Source: Methylophilaceae bacterium
GTDB taxonomy: Bacteria > Pseudomonadota > Gammaproteobacteria > Burkholderiales > Methylophilaceae
Reading direction: 5' to 3'
Length of the DNA stretch: 64,000 nucleotides
Assembly (NCBI GenBank): GCA_018398995.1
Contig: CP073759.1
Coordinates: 62,001 to 126,000, forward strand
In this document: piece by piece, positions 35,988 to 45,662 of the stretch
Numbering within the stretch: position 1 is the first letter of the stretch
Layout: each line of letters begins with the position of its first letter
Notes under the pieces: model-generated
Told to the model about the DNA's origin: nothing
The model's database searches: none
The model's input: the letters and a program-made list of their open reading frames with translations, nothing else
Made by a program: the position numbers and the translations under genes

Positions 35988-36583
35988 GCCAGTTAATTAA
36001 AGGCAATCAAATTGCACCCAATGAATGGACAATCGTAAAACCGCCTATTTTTGGTGATGAGCCGGTGAGAAAGCAAGCTGGTAAAGTGGTTATGTTTAAA
36101 TTGCATGGCGAAGAAACCTTTACCCAAAAGCAAATTGATGCAACTGAAATCCCAGCATCAGGAAAAATACTGGTGCCTTTGACAATTTGGCTAGCAAAAA
36201 AAGAGCACTTGGTCGCTCGTTTAGCGGCTGGTGATATTGGAATTGTACTTCAAACGCATGAGCCAATCGAAAATTTAGTAGCGGCATTTGATGATATAAA
36301 TAGCTTGCCTATCATTGCTATTGATGTGCCGATTTTTGCGGATGGTCGCAACTTTACATTAGGCAATTTATTACGCACACGCTACGGTTTTAAAAATGAG
36401 TTACGTGCAATTGGCGACATTATGCGTGACCAATTATTTTTCTTAAAACGCTCTGGTTTTGATAGTTATTTAATCAAAGAAGGTCGCAATGCCGAAGAGG
36501 CGATTGCAAGCTTAAATGACTTCACACAGCCCTACCAAGGCGCTGTGGATGATGTGCCAGTCTGGCGCAGATTGAGTCGCTAA
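35984..36583 (+). CDS. DUF934 protein of the sulfite reductase operon
   Basis: A 199-residue DUF934 protein. RDQLFFLKRSGFDSYLIKEG in the C-terminal half is the family signature. Members are almost always next to cysI and cysH and are thought to help sulfite reduction, but no reaction is established. Overlaps cysI by ATGA and cysH by one base (TAATG), so the three are made together. Confidence 0.88.
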   Translation: MSQLIKGNQIAPNEWTIVKPPIFGDEPVRKQAGKVVMFKLHGEETFTQKQIDATEIPASGKILVPLTIWLAKKEHLVARLAAGDIGIVLQTHEPIENLVAAFDDINSLPIIAIDVPIFADGRNFTLGNLLRTRYGFKNELRAIGDIMRDQLFFLKRSGFDSYLIKEGRNAEEAIASLNDFTQPYQGAVDDVPVWRRLSR

Positions 36584-37341
36584 TGACATTCGGCGTGACC
36601 ATGCTTAAGCCATTAGCAAATAACCCTGCAACATCGCCTGAGTTAACAGATGCCTTAAAACAACGTGTCATGGCAAAACGTGAACAGGTGCTGGCTTTGT
36701 TGAAATCGGCTAGCAGTGAGTTTGCTGCCATCACCTTTGCCAATAGCTATGGCGCGGAAGACATGGTGCTGACTGATATGATTGCCAAAGAACAGTTGGC
36801 GATAGAAATTTTTTCACTCGATACAGGTCGATTGCCTGCCGAAACCTACACGTTGATGGATGAAGTGGAAAAAACATACCAAATAAAACCTGTTGTGTTT
36901 TTTCCCAAGCATGATGCGGTAGAAGATTATGTGAGAACCAAAGGTATTAACGCTTTTTATGAGAGTGTTGAATTACGTAAGGCATGCTGCTTTATGCGTA
37001 AAGTAGAGCCGCTCAAACGTGCATTAAACAATAAAGGCGCCTGGGTGACTGGTATGCGCGCAGAACAAGCGGCTACGCGTACCAGCTTGCCAATACGCGC
37101 TTTTGATGAAGGCAACCAGCTGGAAAAGTTTAATCCATTGAGCGATTGGACTGAGCAAGAAGTTTGGGCTTATATTCGTATGTATGAAGTGCCTTACAAC
37201 GCGCTTCATGATCAGTTTTATCCAAGCATTGGTTGTGCACCTTGCACGCGCGCGGTAGCGATGGGCGAAGATGTTCGTGCTGGCCGTTGGTGGTGGGAAG
37301 ACCCCAATAGCAAAGAGTGCGGACTGCATGTAAAGAAATAA
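36583..37341 (+). CDS. cysH: Adenylyl-sulfate (APS) reductase, thioredoxin-dependent
   Basis: A 252-residue CysH. Cys135-Cys136 (KACCFMRK) and Cys218-x2-Cys221 (GCAPCTR) bind a [4Fe-4S] cluster, the mark of APS reductases as opposed to PAPS-specific CysH. The catalytic Cys246 is in the ECGLH motif. It reduces APS to sulfite using thioredoxin. The lack of a CysC kinase domain in the neighbouring cysN fits direct use of APS. Confidence 0.93.
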   Translation: MTFGVTMLKPLANNPATSPELTDALKQRVMAKREQVLALLKSASSEFAAITFANSYGAEDMVLTDMIAKEQLAIEIFSLDTGRLPAETYTLMDEVEKTYQIKPVVFFPKHDAVEDYVRTKGINAFYESVELRKACCFMRKVEPLKRALNNKGAWVTGMRAEQAATRTSLPIRAFDEGNQLEKFNPLSDWTEQEVWAYIRMYEVPYNALHDQFYPSIGCAPCTRAVAMGEDVRAGRWWWEDPNSKECGLHVKK

Positions 37342-37380
37342 GAATTTAAATTAAATATATACAATAAAATATTGAATAAT

Positions 37381-38307
37381 ATGACTAAAAAAACATTATC
37401 TCATTTAGATTGGCTAGAAGCTGAAGCCATTCATATCTTGCGTGAAGTGGCAGGTCAATGCAGTAATCCTGTGCTTCTATTCTCTGGTGGCAAAGATTCA
37501 CTTTGTATTGTGCGTTTAGCAGAAAAAGCGTTTAGACCAGGCCGCTTTCCCTTCCCTTTAATGCATATTGATACCGGTCACAATTACCAAGAAGTGATTG
37601 ATTTTCGCGACCGCCGCGTAGCAGAAATTGGCGAAAGATTGATTGTGCGCTCATTAGAAGATTCGATGGCACGCGGCACAATAGTGCTCAAGCACCCAGA
37701 TGAGCCACGTAATAAACATCAATCAGTGACTTTATTAGAAGCCATTGAGGAATTTGGATTTGATTGCTGCATTGGTGGCGCAAGGCGTGATGAAGAAAAA
37801 GCGAGAGCCAAAGAGCGCATCATGAGTTTTCGTGATGAGTTTGGTCAATGGGATCCGAAAAATCAGCGTCCTGAACTATGGAATTTATACAATGCACGCT
37901 CACATAAGGGCGAAAATATCCGTGCTTTTCCCATTTCCAATTGGACCGAGATGGATGTATGGCAATATATTGAACGCGAACAATTAGAATTGCCCAGCAT
38001 TTACTTTGCGCATCAACGTGATGTGATTCTCCGCAATGGCGACATTATTCCAGCTAATGTGCCACTGGCAAGTGGAGAAATCATTAACAAACCTAAAGCT
38101 GGCGAACAAATTGTTAGCAAACAAGTGCGCTTTAGAACGGTTGGCGATATTACATGTACTGCTCCCGTTTATTCTGATGCCGATACTACTGCGAAAATTG
38201 TGATTGAAACCGCTACAACCACGATTACTGAACGCGGGGCAACGCGTTTGGATGACCAAACCTCTGATGCCTCTATGGAGCTACGTAAGAAAGAGGGTTA
38301 TTTCTAA
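37381..38307 (+). CDS. cysD: Sulfate adenylyltransferase subunit 2
   Basis: A 308-residue CysD of the PP-loop ATP pyrophosphatase fold, with SGGKDS at 35-40. It activates sulfate to APS together with CysN. I chose the ATG at 37381; a TTG three codons earlier is possible but starts the protein with no conserved residues. Overlaps cysN by one base (TAATG). Confidence 0.95.
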   Translation: MTKKTLSHLDWLEAEAIHILREVAGQCSNPVLLFSGGKDSLCIVRLAEKAFRPGRFPFPLMHIDTGHNYQEVIDFRDRRVAEIGERLIVRSLEDSMARGTIVLKHPDEPRNKHQSVTLLEAIEEFGFDCCIGGARRDEEKARAKERIMSFRDEFGQWDPKNQRPELWNLYNARSHKGENIRAFPISNWTEMDVWQYIEREQLELPSIYFAHQRDVILRNGDIIPANVPLASGEIINKPKAGEQIVSKQVRFRTVGDITCTAPVYSDADTTAKIVIETATTTITERGATRLDDQTSDASMELRKKEGYF

Positions 38308-39614
38308 TGACTACAATACACCAAGATAACAACCAAGCAGATACCATGCAGCACAACGACTCTTTATTACGGTTTATGACATGTGGTAGTGTGGATGACG
38401 GAAAAAGCACCCTGATTGGGCGTTTGCTATTTGATAGCAAAACCATCCTTGCCGACACCATGACCAATATTTCTAACACCTCTAAAAAACGTGGTATGGC
38501 GGCAGTTGACTTGTCATTACTCACCGATGGCTTACAAGCAGAACGTGAGCAAGGCATTACGATTGATGTCGCCTATCGTTATTTTAGTACTGGCACACGT
38601 AAATATATCATCGCCGATGCGCCTGGGCATGAACAATATACGCGTAATATGGTGACAGCAGCATCGACAGCAAACCTTGCGATTATTTTGATTGATGCCC
38701 GCAGAGGTGTATTAACGCAAACACGTCGCCATAGCTACTTAGCCCATTTGGTTGGTATTCCGCATATTGTGGTTGCTGTTAATAAAATGGATTTGGTTGA
38801 TTACAGTCAAGACGTTTATGACAAGATTTGTGCAGACTATACCCAGTTTGCAAAAGAAATTGGCTTGGCTGGTGCACGTGATATTCGCTTTATTCCGATG
38901 TCAGCACTCAATGGAGATATGCTGGTTGATCGTTTGGATAATATGTCTTGGTATCAGGGTGAAACGCTATTAGAAATGCTAGAAAAAGCACCTGCCGCAC
39001 ACACTGAACAATCCGAACAGTTCCGTTTCCCTGTGCAATTTGTTTGTCGTCCGCATGCAAGTGCCGATGCCGATTTACATGATTTTAGAGGCTTTATGGG
39101 CAGGATAGAATCTGGTGAAATTGCAGTCGGTGATGCAGTGACTGTATTGCCAAATGGCTATCAATCAACTGTAAAAGCAATTCAGCTTGGCGATAAGCAA
39201 CTACAAAGCGCGATCACTGAACAAAGTATTACATTGCTATTAGAAGATGAAATTGATACTTCTCGTGGCGATATGATTGTAAAAAGCAATGAAGCAACAG
39301 AGCCCGTCAAGCAAATTGAAGCATTTGTATGCTGGCTGGGCGAAACGCCACTGTCTACAGCGCGTACTTATATCGTGCGCCATACAACACGTGAGTCGAA
39401 AGCTAAAATTGGTGCGATTCATTATAAAGTGGATGTGAATACATTAGAAGAACAGCAAACCAATGATTTAAAAATGAATGATATTGCCCGTTTAAGCTTC
39501 AAACTTGCACAACCATTAATGATAGACAGCTATAAAACCAATCGTGCCACTGGCGCGTTTATTGTGATTGATGAAAGTACGAATAGCACGGTTGGTGCAG
39601 GCATGATTGTATAA
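38307..39614 (+). CDS. cysN: Sulfate adenylyltransferase subunit 1 (GTPase)
   Basis: A 435-residue GTPase of the EF-Tu superfamily: G1 GSVDDGKST (27-35), the DAPGHEQYTRN block and NKMDLVDY. It couples GTP hydrolysis to APS formation by CysD. It ends after the translation-factor-like domains, with no fused CysC APS kinase, consistent with the APS-type cysH upstream. Confidence 0.95.
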   Translation: MTTIHQDNNQADTMQHNDSLLRFMTCGSVDDGKSTLIGRLLFDSKTILADTMTNISNTSKKRGMAAVDLSLLTDGLQAEREQGITIDVAYRYFSTGTRKYIIADAPGHEQYTRNMVTAASTANLAIILIDARRGVLTQTRRHSYLAHLVGIPHIVVAVNKMDLVDYSQDVYDKICADYTQFAKEIGLAGARDIRFIPMSALNGDMLVDRLDNMSWYQGETLLEMLEKAPAAHTEQSEQFRFPVQFVCRPHASADADLHDFRGFMGRIESGEIAVGDAVTVLPNGYQSTVKAIQLGDKQLQSAITEQSITLLLEDEIDTSRGDMIVKSNEATEPVKQIEAFVCWLGETPLSTARTYIVRHTTRESKAKIGAIHYKVDVNTLEEQQTNDLKMNDIARLSFKLAQPLMIDSYKTNRATGAFIVIDESTNSTVGAGMIV

Positions 39615-39662
39615 AGCGAAAATTAGATTAAAATGACAAAAGATTAACAAAAGGAATGAAAA

Positions 39663-39986
39663 ATGACGTATGTAGTCACCGAAAATTGTATTCAATGTAA
39701 ATATACTGATTGTGTAGATGTTTGCCCTGTCGACTGTTTTGTAGAAGGCCCAAATTTCTTAGCGATTAATCCTGATGACTGTATTGATTGCACACTGTGT
39801 GTTGCAGAGTGCCCAGCAGAGGCAATTTTCGCTGAAGATGATGTGCCAGCAGATCAACAGCATTTTATTGAGTTAAATGCCCGCCTGGCTAAGACTTGGC
39901 CCATTATTTCTGCGCGCAAAGAGCCATTAGAAGATGCAGATGCGATGAATGGCGTACCAGGAAAATTAGATTTGCTAATTGAGTAA
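39663..39986 (+). CDS. fdxA: 7Fe ferredoxin (3Fe-4S/4Fe-4S)
   Basis: A 107-residue seven-iron ferredoxin: [20 protein letters not shown] gives the first cluster ligands, and [15 protein letters not shown] the second. Family members carry low-potential electrons. Its place at the end of the sulfate operon suggests it may serve the sulfite reductase, but the gene could be independent. Followed by a strong terminator. Confidence 0.93.
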   Translation: MTYVVTENCIQCKYTDCVDVCPVDCFVEGPNFLAINPDDCIDCTLCVAECPAEAIFAEDDVPADQQHFIELNARLAKTWPIISARKEPLEDADAMNGVPGKLDLLIE

Positions 39987-40001
39987 TACATAATAGTCAT
40001 T

Positions 40002-40030
40002 AAAAAAAGAGACATTGCGTCTCTTTTTTT
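40002..40030. terminator. Bidirectional terminator between fdxA and the porin gene
   Basis: A perfect inverted repeat, AAAAAAAGAGAC and GTCTCTTTTTTT, with a 5-base loop. The T-run serves the plus-strand sulfur operon and the A-run gives a T-run to the minus-strand porin gene, which ends 25 bp away. Confidence 0.9.
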
Positions 40031-40054
40031 ATTTAGAATCGTGCGATTAAACGA

Positions 40055-41293
40055 TTAAAAAAGATGCGTATATTGCAAACTCAGTATATCGACACTTCCT
40101 TGAAACTCACCAATTAGCCTTCCATTGCCGCTATCTAATTGATTATTATCAATTCGGGCATTACGCATAAACAAATGTGCATAACCAATATCCATTGTTG
40201 ATGCTGGCGATAGTTGCCAGCCTGCACCTAAAGTCAACCATGTCCTATCATTAGCTGGCGTACGAGCCGAACGAAATGCATCACTGTTTGCTTCTTCATC
40301 ATAAGCTAATCCAGCACGTAATTTAACAGTGTCGCTATAGCGATAATTAACACCCATAGCATAGCGTAGCGTATTTTCCCAGTTTTCTGGCGTCACCGAC
40401 AAAGTCGATCCGTTATCTCTCAAAATGCGCAACGCTTGAAAACGGCTCCATCGGGTCCATGTTATATCTGCCATCACGTCCCATTTAGCATTGATGTGAC
40501 TAAATATACTTGCTGACAAAGTCTCGGGCAAATCAATGTTTGCAATGACGTTGCCATCAGCAGCAGCGCCTGCATTAGGAACAAGTGCGGGTCGTATAAA
40601 GCTTGCTTTACCTTCAAGCTTTTGTTTCACATTCGAGCGATAAGCAAATCCAATACGGGTGTCTGTTGTTGCTTGATAAATTGCGCCCAAATTAAAACCA
40701 AAACCCCAGTCATCACCCTCAACCTTCACATTTCCTTCACCCGCAAGACCAAAATTAACGGATCGCGTCAATGTTGCTTCCGCACGCATTGCAGAAAGAC
40801 CTAATCCGAAAGAAAGCTGATCATTCACTTTAAAAGCAATGGAAGGATTGATATTAACCGTTTTAAGCTCTGATTTATTGGCCTGAAAACGCCCTATCCA
40901 ATGATCATCATATTCCGTTGTAAGCCCAAATGGCACACTCACACCAAGGCCTAGTTTAATAGCAGGTGTTAGCTCGGTCATGATATAAAAGTTTGGTATC
41001 AATGCCAAACTACCTGCATTAGGGCCTTGATCGCCTGTTGCACCCAATGAACCTTTATCATGAAACGCTATACTAGGGTTAATCAGATGTATGGCACCCA
41101 CCATTTGAGTGCCGTCTATATAAGTCATACCTGCCGGATTAAAAAAGATAGTGCTTGCATCTTCTGCCTCAGCTGCTGCGCCAGCGTAGGCATTTCCCAT
41201 TCCGCTGGCATTTTGCGTCATTAAGGCAAACCCTCCCGCCTGAGCGTTGGTGCTAGTGATGAATACAAGCCAAAGTAATTTATTTTTTATCAT
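40055..41293 (-). CDS. FadL/OmpP1/TodX-family outer membrane transport protein
   Basis: About 412 residues: signal peptide (LLWLVFITSTNAQA), then GGFALMTQNASGMGNAYAGA, the FadL-type N-terminal hatch, with NPAGMTY and a C-terminal aromatic residue (YTHLF) typical of outer membrane beta-barrels. Family members take up hydrophobic molecules. The ATG at 41293 has AGG six bases upstream; the ATG two codons before has no spacing. Confidence 0.87.
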   Translation of the reverse strand: MIKNKLLWLVFITSTNAQAGGFALMTQNASGMGNAYAGAAAEAEDASTIFFNPAGMTYIDGTQMVGAIHLINPSIAFHDKGSLGATGDQGPNAGSLALIPNFYIMTELTPAIKLGLGVSVPFGLTTEYDDHWIGRFQANKSELKTVNINPSIAFKVNDQLSFGLGLSAMRAEATLTRSVNFGLAGEGNVKVEGDDWGFGFNLGAIYQATTDTRIGFAYRSNVKQKLEGKASFIRPALVPNAGAAADGNVIANIDLPETLSASIFSHINAKWDVMADITWTRWSRFQALRILRDNGSTLSVTPENWENTLRYAMGVNYRYSDTVKLRAGLAYDEEANSDAFRSARTPANDRTWLTLGAGWQLSPASTMDIGYAHLFMRNARIDNNQLDSGNGRLIGEFQGSVDILSLQYTHLF

Positions 41294-41585
41294 ATGCATC
41301 CTGCACGTATTACTTGAAATTGAAGTGATTACATTAACGAAAAAATAGAATTGCGATACTATGGGTAATCATTTGGTTAAATCCTACTGATTTTTATCGC
41401 ATTAGTACAGTATTAATGGTTTTAAATATTGATAGTGTTGTAGCGCCGAAAAGTCAGAATAGAAGCGAGCTTTGCTGATACTATCTTTTAATATTTGATA
41501 ATGATATTGTGCGCTTGTCGTCGCTTTAGAAACAGTTGATGACATCACGCTGATTGCTTATTTTTTTTATTTGATTATTTTTATC
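41294..41585. other. Divergent intergenic gap upstream of the porin and metallopeptidase genes
   Basis: About 290 bp, AT-rich, holding the promoter regions of two divergent genes by position. No gene, hairpin or repeat found in it. Confidence 0.4.
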
Positions 41586-42083
41586 ATGTCAGAATTTCAT
41601 TATATCCAACACTACTCTTTAGCATTACAAGAACAAGTTCGACAGCTTCAAGCACAAAATAAACTTGAGGACTATTTTGATTCTCGTTATCCGCGATCAC
41701 ATGCTATTCAAACAAGCAAAGCGCTATTTGTGTATTGCAATGACATTAAACAACGTTATATGCGTAATGTCTCTGCACTGGCTAAGGTAACTTATGATAG
41801 CCGTTTAACCATGCAGCAACATGCATTTGGCTTAAATACGTCTATTTCTCGTGTACAAGGTGGGAAACTGACAACCAAAAAAGAAATTCGTATCTCTGAT
41901 TTATTCAAAAAGATGCCAGAAGCATTTTTGCGGATGATCGTGGTGCATGAACTGGCGCACATGAAAGAGCGGGATCACAACAAAGCCTTTTATCAATTAT
42001 GTGAACATATGGAACCAAACTACCATCAACTTGAATTTGATTGTCGTGTTTATTTGAGCTGGCAAGCAATGACTGACGTTTAA
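41586..42083 (+). CDS. YgjP-like zinc metallopeptidase (M48-type)
   Basis: A 165-residue protein with the zinc motif His121-Glu122-x2-His125 (VVHELAHMKERDH) and a third ligand candidate His131. This is the YgjP/WLM-type fold (DUF45). The substrate is not known. I chose ATG 41586; an in-frame TTG five codons earlier has no better ribosome site. Confidence 0.82.
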   Translation: MSEFHYIQHYSLALQEQVRQLQAQNKLEDYFDSRYPRSHAIQTSKALFVYCNDIKQRYMRNVSALAKVTYDSRLTMQQHAFGLNTSISRVQGGKLTTKKEIRISDLFKKMPEAFLRMIVVHELAHMKERDHNKAFYQLCEHMEPNYHQLEFDCRVYLSWQAMTDV

Positions 42084-42087
42084 TCAG

Positions 42088-43278
42088 CTATTTCAAATGG
42101 CTTTTTTGCCACAAGCGAGTCATTGTAATAACAGATAAACCAACTAACACATACCCTAACATTGCCATCGCTAATCCTGATGGTGCATACCAAACAAATG
42201 GCACAACTATGCCAGCTGAAACAGTCGATAACAACATTTGCATAAACGCCTGCCCTGAAGAGGCTGTCCCGCGAATCTTAGCATGCCTATCCAATGCTGC
42301 TAGCGAAAGAATAGGCATACATACCGCCATTCCGATGTTATACAGTGCAATTGGTACAATATTTATAACAGAACTAGCTGACTGGGTGAGGCAAAGAATA
42401 ACATTGAGCAAAGCAATAGAGATCATCCACGCATATGCTAATTTCACAACCCTATCTGATGGCCACTCGCCCGCTAGACGTTTAGCTAAGTATGATCCAG
42501 CAATCATACCAATCACAGTAGGAATAAATAGATAGCCATATTGTTGTGGTGATAAATGTAGATGCTTGGTTAAAAAAACTGGGCTTGCTAATACGTATAG
42601 AAAGAAGCCTGAAAAATTGGCACCTATTGCAATGATCAGCTTCATGTACTCTCTATCGCTAAAGATAATCTTGTAACTCGCTATTATGTTGTTTACAGAA
42701 AGTGTCAATCGCTTTTCTGGTGGCATCGTTTCAGGCAAAAATTTCACAGCTGCCCACAAACTAAAACTTGCATAAATAGCGAGAAATATAAAAATAAACT
42801 GCCAGTTTATCCCCAATAAAATCCCGCCAATAATGGGTGCTACTGCAGGGGCAATACCAAATAGCATTTGCACTGTAGCCATGACACGTTGCGCCTGCGG
42901 ACCTTCAAACAAGTCTCTTACCATTGCGCGCGCAACGGTGTTCCCTGCCCCGCCACTTACCCCCTGCATGGCTCTAAAAAACCATAGTGTCTCAACATTA
43001 GGCGCCAATGCACAGCCAATGCTAGCCAATACAAAAATACCTAACCCCCATTTAATGGTGGTAATCCGTCCAATGGCATCTGATATTGCACCATGCCATA
43101 AAGTCATGGCCGCATAGGGTAGCAAATAAAAAGTCAGACTTTGTTGAATTTGCAAGTCAGTGGCACCAAGCGCCTCGCCTATGACATGAAAAGCGGGCAA
43201 ATAGGTGTCAATTGCAAAAGGAGCCAATGCTGCCAGTGCCGCGAGTGCATAAGCTAAAAATATTGAGTGTGCTTTCAA
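42088..43278 (-). CDS. Bcr/CflA-family multidrug efflux MFS transporter
   Basis: A 396-residue transporter with 12 predicted helices. ALAPFAIDTYLPAFHVIGE and the RAMQGVSGGAGNTVARAMVRD loop are Bcr/CflA signatures. It would pump out drugs or other small molecules by proton exchange. The start is taken at a TTG because no ATG leads into the conserved first helix. Separated from pqqE by a terminator. Confidence 0.87.
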   Translation of the reverse strand: MKAHSIFLAYALAALAALAPFAIDTYLPAFHVIGEALGATDLQIQQSLTFYLLPYAAMTLWHGAISDAIGRITTIKWGLGIFVLASIGCALAPNVETLWFFRAMQGVSGGAGNTVARAMVRDLFEGPQAQRVMATVQMLFGIAPAVAPIIGGILLGINWQFIFIFLAIYASFSLWAAVKFLPETMPPEKRLTLSVNNIIASYKIIFSDREYMKLIIAIGANFSGFFLYVLASPVFLTKHLHLSPQQYGYLFIPTVIGMIAGSYLAKRLAGEWPSDRVVKLAYAWMISIALLNVILCLTQSASSVINIVPIALYNIGMAVCMPILSLAALDRHAKIRGTASSGQAFMQMLLSTVSAGIVVPFVWYAPSGLAMAMLGYVLVGLSVITMTRLWQKSHLK

Positions 43279-43300
43279 AATAACTTCTTTTAGTATGAAA

Positions 43301-43323
43301 AAAGGCGCAGTTTCTGCGCCTTT
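43301..43323 (-). terminator. Terminator after pqqE
   Basis: Perfect 10-bp inverted repeat AAAGGCGCAG and CTGCGCCTTT with a 3-base loop; on the minus strand it is followed by TTTC after the stem T-run. It closes the pqq operon before the MFS gene. Confidence 0.85.
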
Positions 43324-43342
43324 GATTATAACGTTTTAATGT

Positions 43343-44572
43343 TTAAGGTAGCGCATGAAAATCTTCAACACGCTCTTTGTCGCCAGCCACATATTTCTTA
43401 GAGTTTTTATCCGTTCTAAAGATAATAGGTTGCTCAGATAACACTGGATTTTTTGAATCCTCAATCGCTTTTTCTATCAGATAATGATTGGGTGAAAGCG
43501 AACAAACAGGATCTGCACTTTCTGCATCACCAGAAAGTAAAAACGCCTGACAACGACAACCGCCTAAATCATTCTCTTTTTCTGGGCAACTACGGCATGG
43601 CTCTTTCATCCAATCATCACCACGATACTTATTAAATGCAGGACTTTCCTTCCAGGCATATTCCAAGCCTTGATCGCGAACGTTTGGAAATTCCATATTA
43701 GGCAATACGCGAGCAGAATGGCAAGGCAATACGTCACCATTTGCAGTGACAATCATGAAAACTTCGCCCCAGCCATTCATACATTTTTTGGGTCTATCGC
43801 CAAAATAATCTGGCACCACAAAAAATATTTTCATCTTACTGCCAGCTTTTTCTCTAAATTCGTTGGTAATTCTTTCTGCCTCTTCCACTTGCTCTTTAAG
43901 CGGCATGAGTTGACTACGATTAACCAAAGACCAACCATAATATTGGGTGTTTGCCAACTCAATATAATCTGCACCCAAGGCCTCAGCCATTTCCAAAATT
44001 TCTTTCATGTGGCCAATGTTATAACGGTGTATCACTACATTCAATACCATCGGATATCCATGATTTTTAATCATAGCAGCCACTTTTTTCTTGAGCTCAA
44101 AGGTTTTCGTATTAGTAATAAAGTTATTAATTTCTTCGGTAATATCATGCATAGAAAGCTGGATATGATCCAAACCACCCTCTTTAAATGCCTGAATCCG
44201 TTTTTCAGTTAACCCAACGCCTGAGGTAATTAAGTTGCTGTAATAACCGAGTTTTTTCGCCTCAATCACAATATCTTCGATATCATCGCGCAATAACGGC
44301 TCGCCACCTGAAATACCTAATTGAATAGCGCCCATTTTTCTGGCATCACGCAAGGCTTTTATCCACTGTTCAGTAGAAAGCTCATTTTGTGTATGCTTAT
44401 CATAATCGGTAGGGTTATAACAGAATGCACAATGCAAAGGACAACGGTATGTGACTTCTGCAAGTAGCCATAATGGTTGTGTTTGCGTAATATTGGCAGC
44501 CACACCATTGTTTTTAGCTTGTGCTTGCACTGTTTTTTGTACCGCTGATTCACCTAATGAATTTTGTGTCAT
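43343..44572 (-). CDS. pqqE: PqqA peptide cyclase, radical SAM enzyme
   Basis: A 409-residue radical SAM/SPASM enzyme with Cys44-x3-Cys48-x2-Cys51 (RCPLHCAFC) binding the SAM cluster, GISGGEPLL, and a cysteine-rich SPASM tail (CRSCPEKENDLGGCRCQAF). It joins the Glu and Tyr side chains of PqqA when PqqD presents the peptide. AGGAG lies before the ATG. Located after pqqD with a 17-bp gap. Confidence 0.96.
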   Translation of the reverse strand: MTQNSLGESAVQKTVQAQAKNNGVAANITQTQPLWLLAEVTYRCPLHCAFCYNPTDYDKHTQNELSTEQWIKALRDARKMGAIQLGISGGEPLLRDDIEDIVIEAKKLGYYSNLITSGVGLTEKRIQAFKEGGLDHIQLSMHDITEEINNFITNTKTFELKKKVAAMIKNHGYPMVLNVVIHRYNIGHMKEILEMAEALGADYIELANTQYYGWSLVNRSQLMPLKEQVEEAERITNEFREKAGSKMKIFFVVPDYFGDRPKKCMNGWGEVFMIVTANGDVLPCHSARVLPNMEFPNVRDQGLEYAWKESPAFNKYRGDDWMKEPCRSCPEKENDLGGCRCQAFLLSGDAESADPVCSLSPNHYLIEKAIEDSKNPVLSEQPIIFRTDKNSKKYVAGDKERVEDFHALP

Positions 44573-44589
44573 GTGTTACTCCTAAGTCC

Positions 44590-44874
44590 TTAGTTAACTT
44601 GACGTAACCAAGCTTTACCTACTGCCATGTCAAACATCCCAATGATGTCTGCCTCGATATTTTCTGCATCTGGAAATGCCGCTTTTAATTCACTGACAAT
44701 CTCACCAACTGTTGCTTTTCCATTAACACGCTTAATTACTTCTCCAGCACCGCCATGTAATTTCACCATACCTTCTGGAAATAAAATGACATAACTATTT
44801 TGTGCTTCTTCCCACTGAAAGCGGTGATGCAAAGCAATGTCATAAATGTCAGTATGTTTAATATTGTTTTCCAT
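44590..44874 (-). CDS. pqqD: PQQ biosynthesis peptide chaperone PqqD
   Basis: A 94-residue PqqD; YVILFPEGMVKLHGGAGEVIKR and the winged-helix core that binds the PqqA leader are visible. Delivers PqqA to PqqE. The ATG at 44874 is chosen over a TTG one codon before. Confidence 0.93.
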   Translation of the reverse strand: MENNIKHTDIYDIALHHRFQWEEAQNSYVILFPEGMVKLHGGAGEVIKRVNGKATVGEIVSELKAAFPDAENIEADIIGMFDMAVGKAWLRQVN

Positions 44875-44889
44875 CAATTTGCTTTTCTT

Positions 44890-45651
44890 TTAATTAAAAT
44901 GAATGACAGGCTGACGATTATAGGCGCGTCCTTCTGTCGTTATCGTTGTAGATGCCAACATAATTGAGTCTGCAATAACCCACAGAACATTCAACTTAAA
45001 CTGCAAAATTTCTAACGCTCTCAATTGCATTTCACGAGAAGTACTAAAGTAATTCAGCGTCACATCCAAACCCTGCTCTACATCACGACGAGCTTCTGTT
45101 AACCGTTTTTTAAAGTAGATTAAACCCGTTTCATCTATCCATGGATACATACTAGGCCATGAACTGATACGCTGCTGATGAATATGCGGTGCAAACAACT
45201 CAGTCAAGCTAGAACAAATACTTTCTTGCCATGGACGTTGTTTAGCAAAATTGATGTAGGCATCTACTGCAAAACGCACACCAGGACTTACCATCTCTAA
45301 ACTAGTCACTTGCTCGCGTGTCAATCCTACGGCTTTACCCAGTTCAATCCACGCTTCAATGCCACCCATTGCACCATCGATACCATCATGGTCGGTAATA
45401 CGCACAATCCATTGTTTACGCACTTCAACATCTGGGCAATTTGATAATATTGCGCCATCTTTCATTGGAATGGCAATTTGATAATAAAAACGATTAGCCA
45501 CCCAGCTTTGCAATTGCTCTTTCGTGAGTTTGCCTTCATACATCATCACATGAAAAGGATGATAAATATGATAGCCTCTGCCTTTTTCACGCAGCTTCTC
45601 TTCAAACTCTTCACGTGACCAAGGTTGTAGGTTGTTGTTAGTTTCAGTCAT
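44890..45651 (-). CDS. pqqC: Pyrroloquinoline-quinone synthase PqqC
   Basis: A 253-residue cofactor-free oxidase; [14 protein letters not shown] and the HDG and [18 protein letters not shown] blocks are family hallmarks. It performs the last ring closure and eight-electron oxidation to PQQ. AGGAG lies before the ATG. Located after pqqB with 11 bp between. Confidence 0.95.
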   Translation of the reverse strand: MTETNNNLQPWSREEFEEKLREKGRGYHIYHPFHVMMYEGKLTKEQLQSWVANRFYYQIAIPMKDGAILSNCPDVEVRKQWIVRITDHDGIDGAMGGIEAWIELGKAVGLTREQVTSLEMVSPGVRFAVDAYINFAKQRPWQESICSSLTELFAPHIHQQRISSWPSMYPWIDETGLIYFKKRLTEARRDVEQGLDVTLNYFSTSREMQLRALEILQFKLNVLWVIADSIMLASTTITTEGRAYNRQPVIHFN

Positions 45652-45662
45652 TGTTGATTCTC

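Noticed and set aside
43670-44212. 180-codon open frame on the plus strand opposite pqqE
   Set aside because: Antisense to a clear radical SAM gene; no ribosome site, no recognisable domain.
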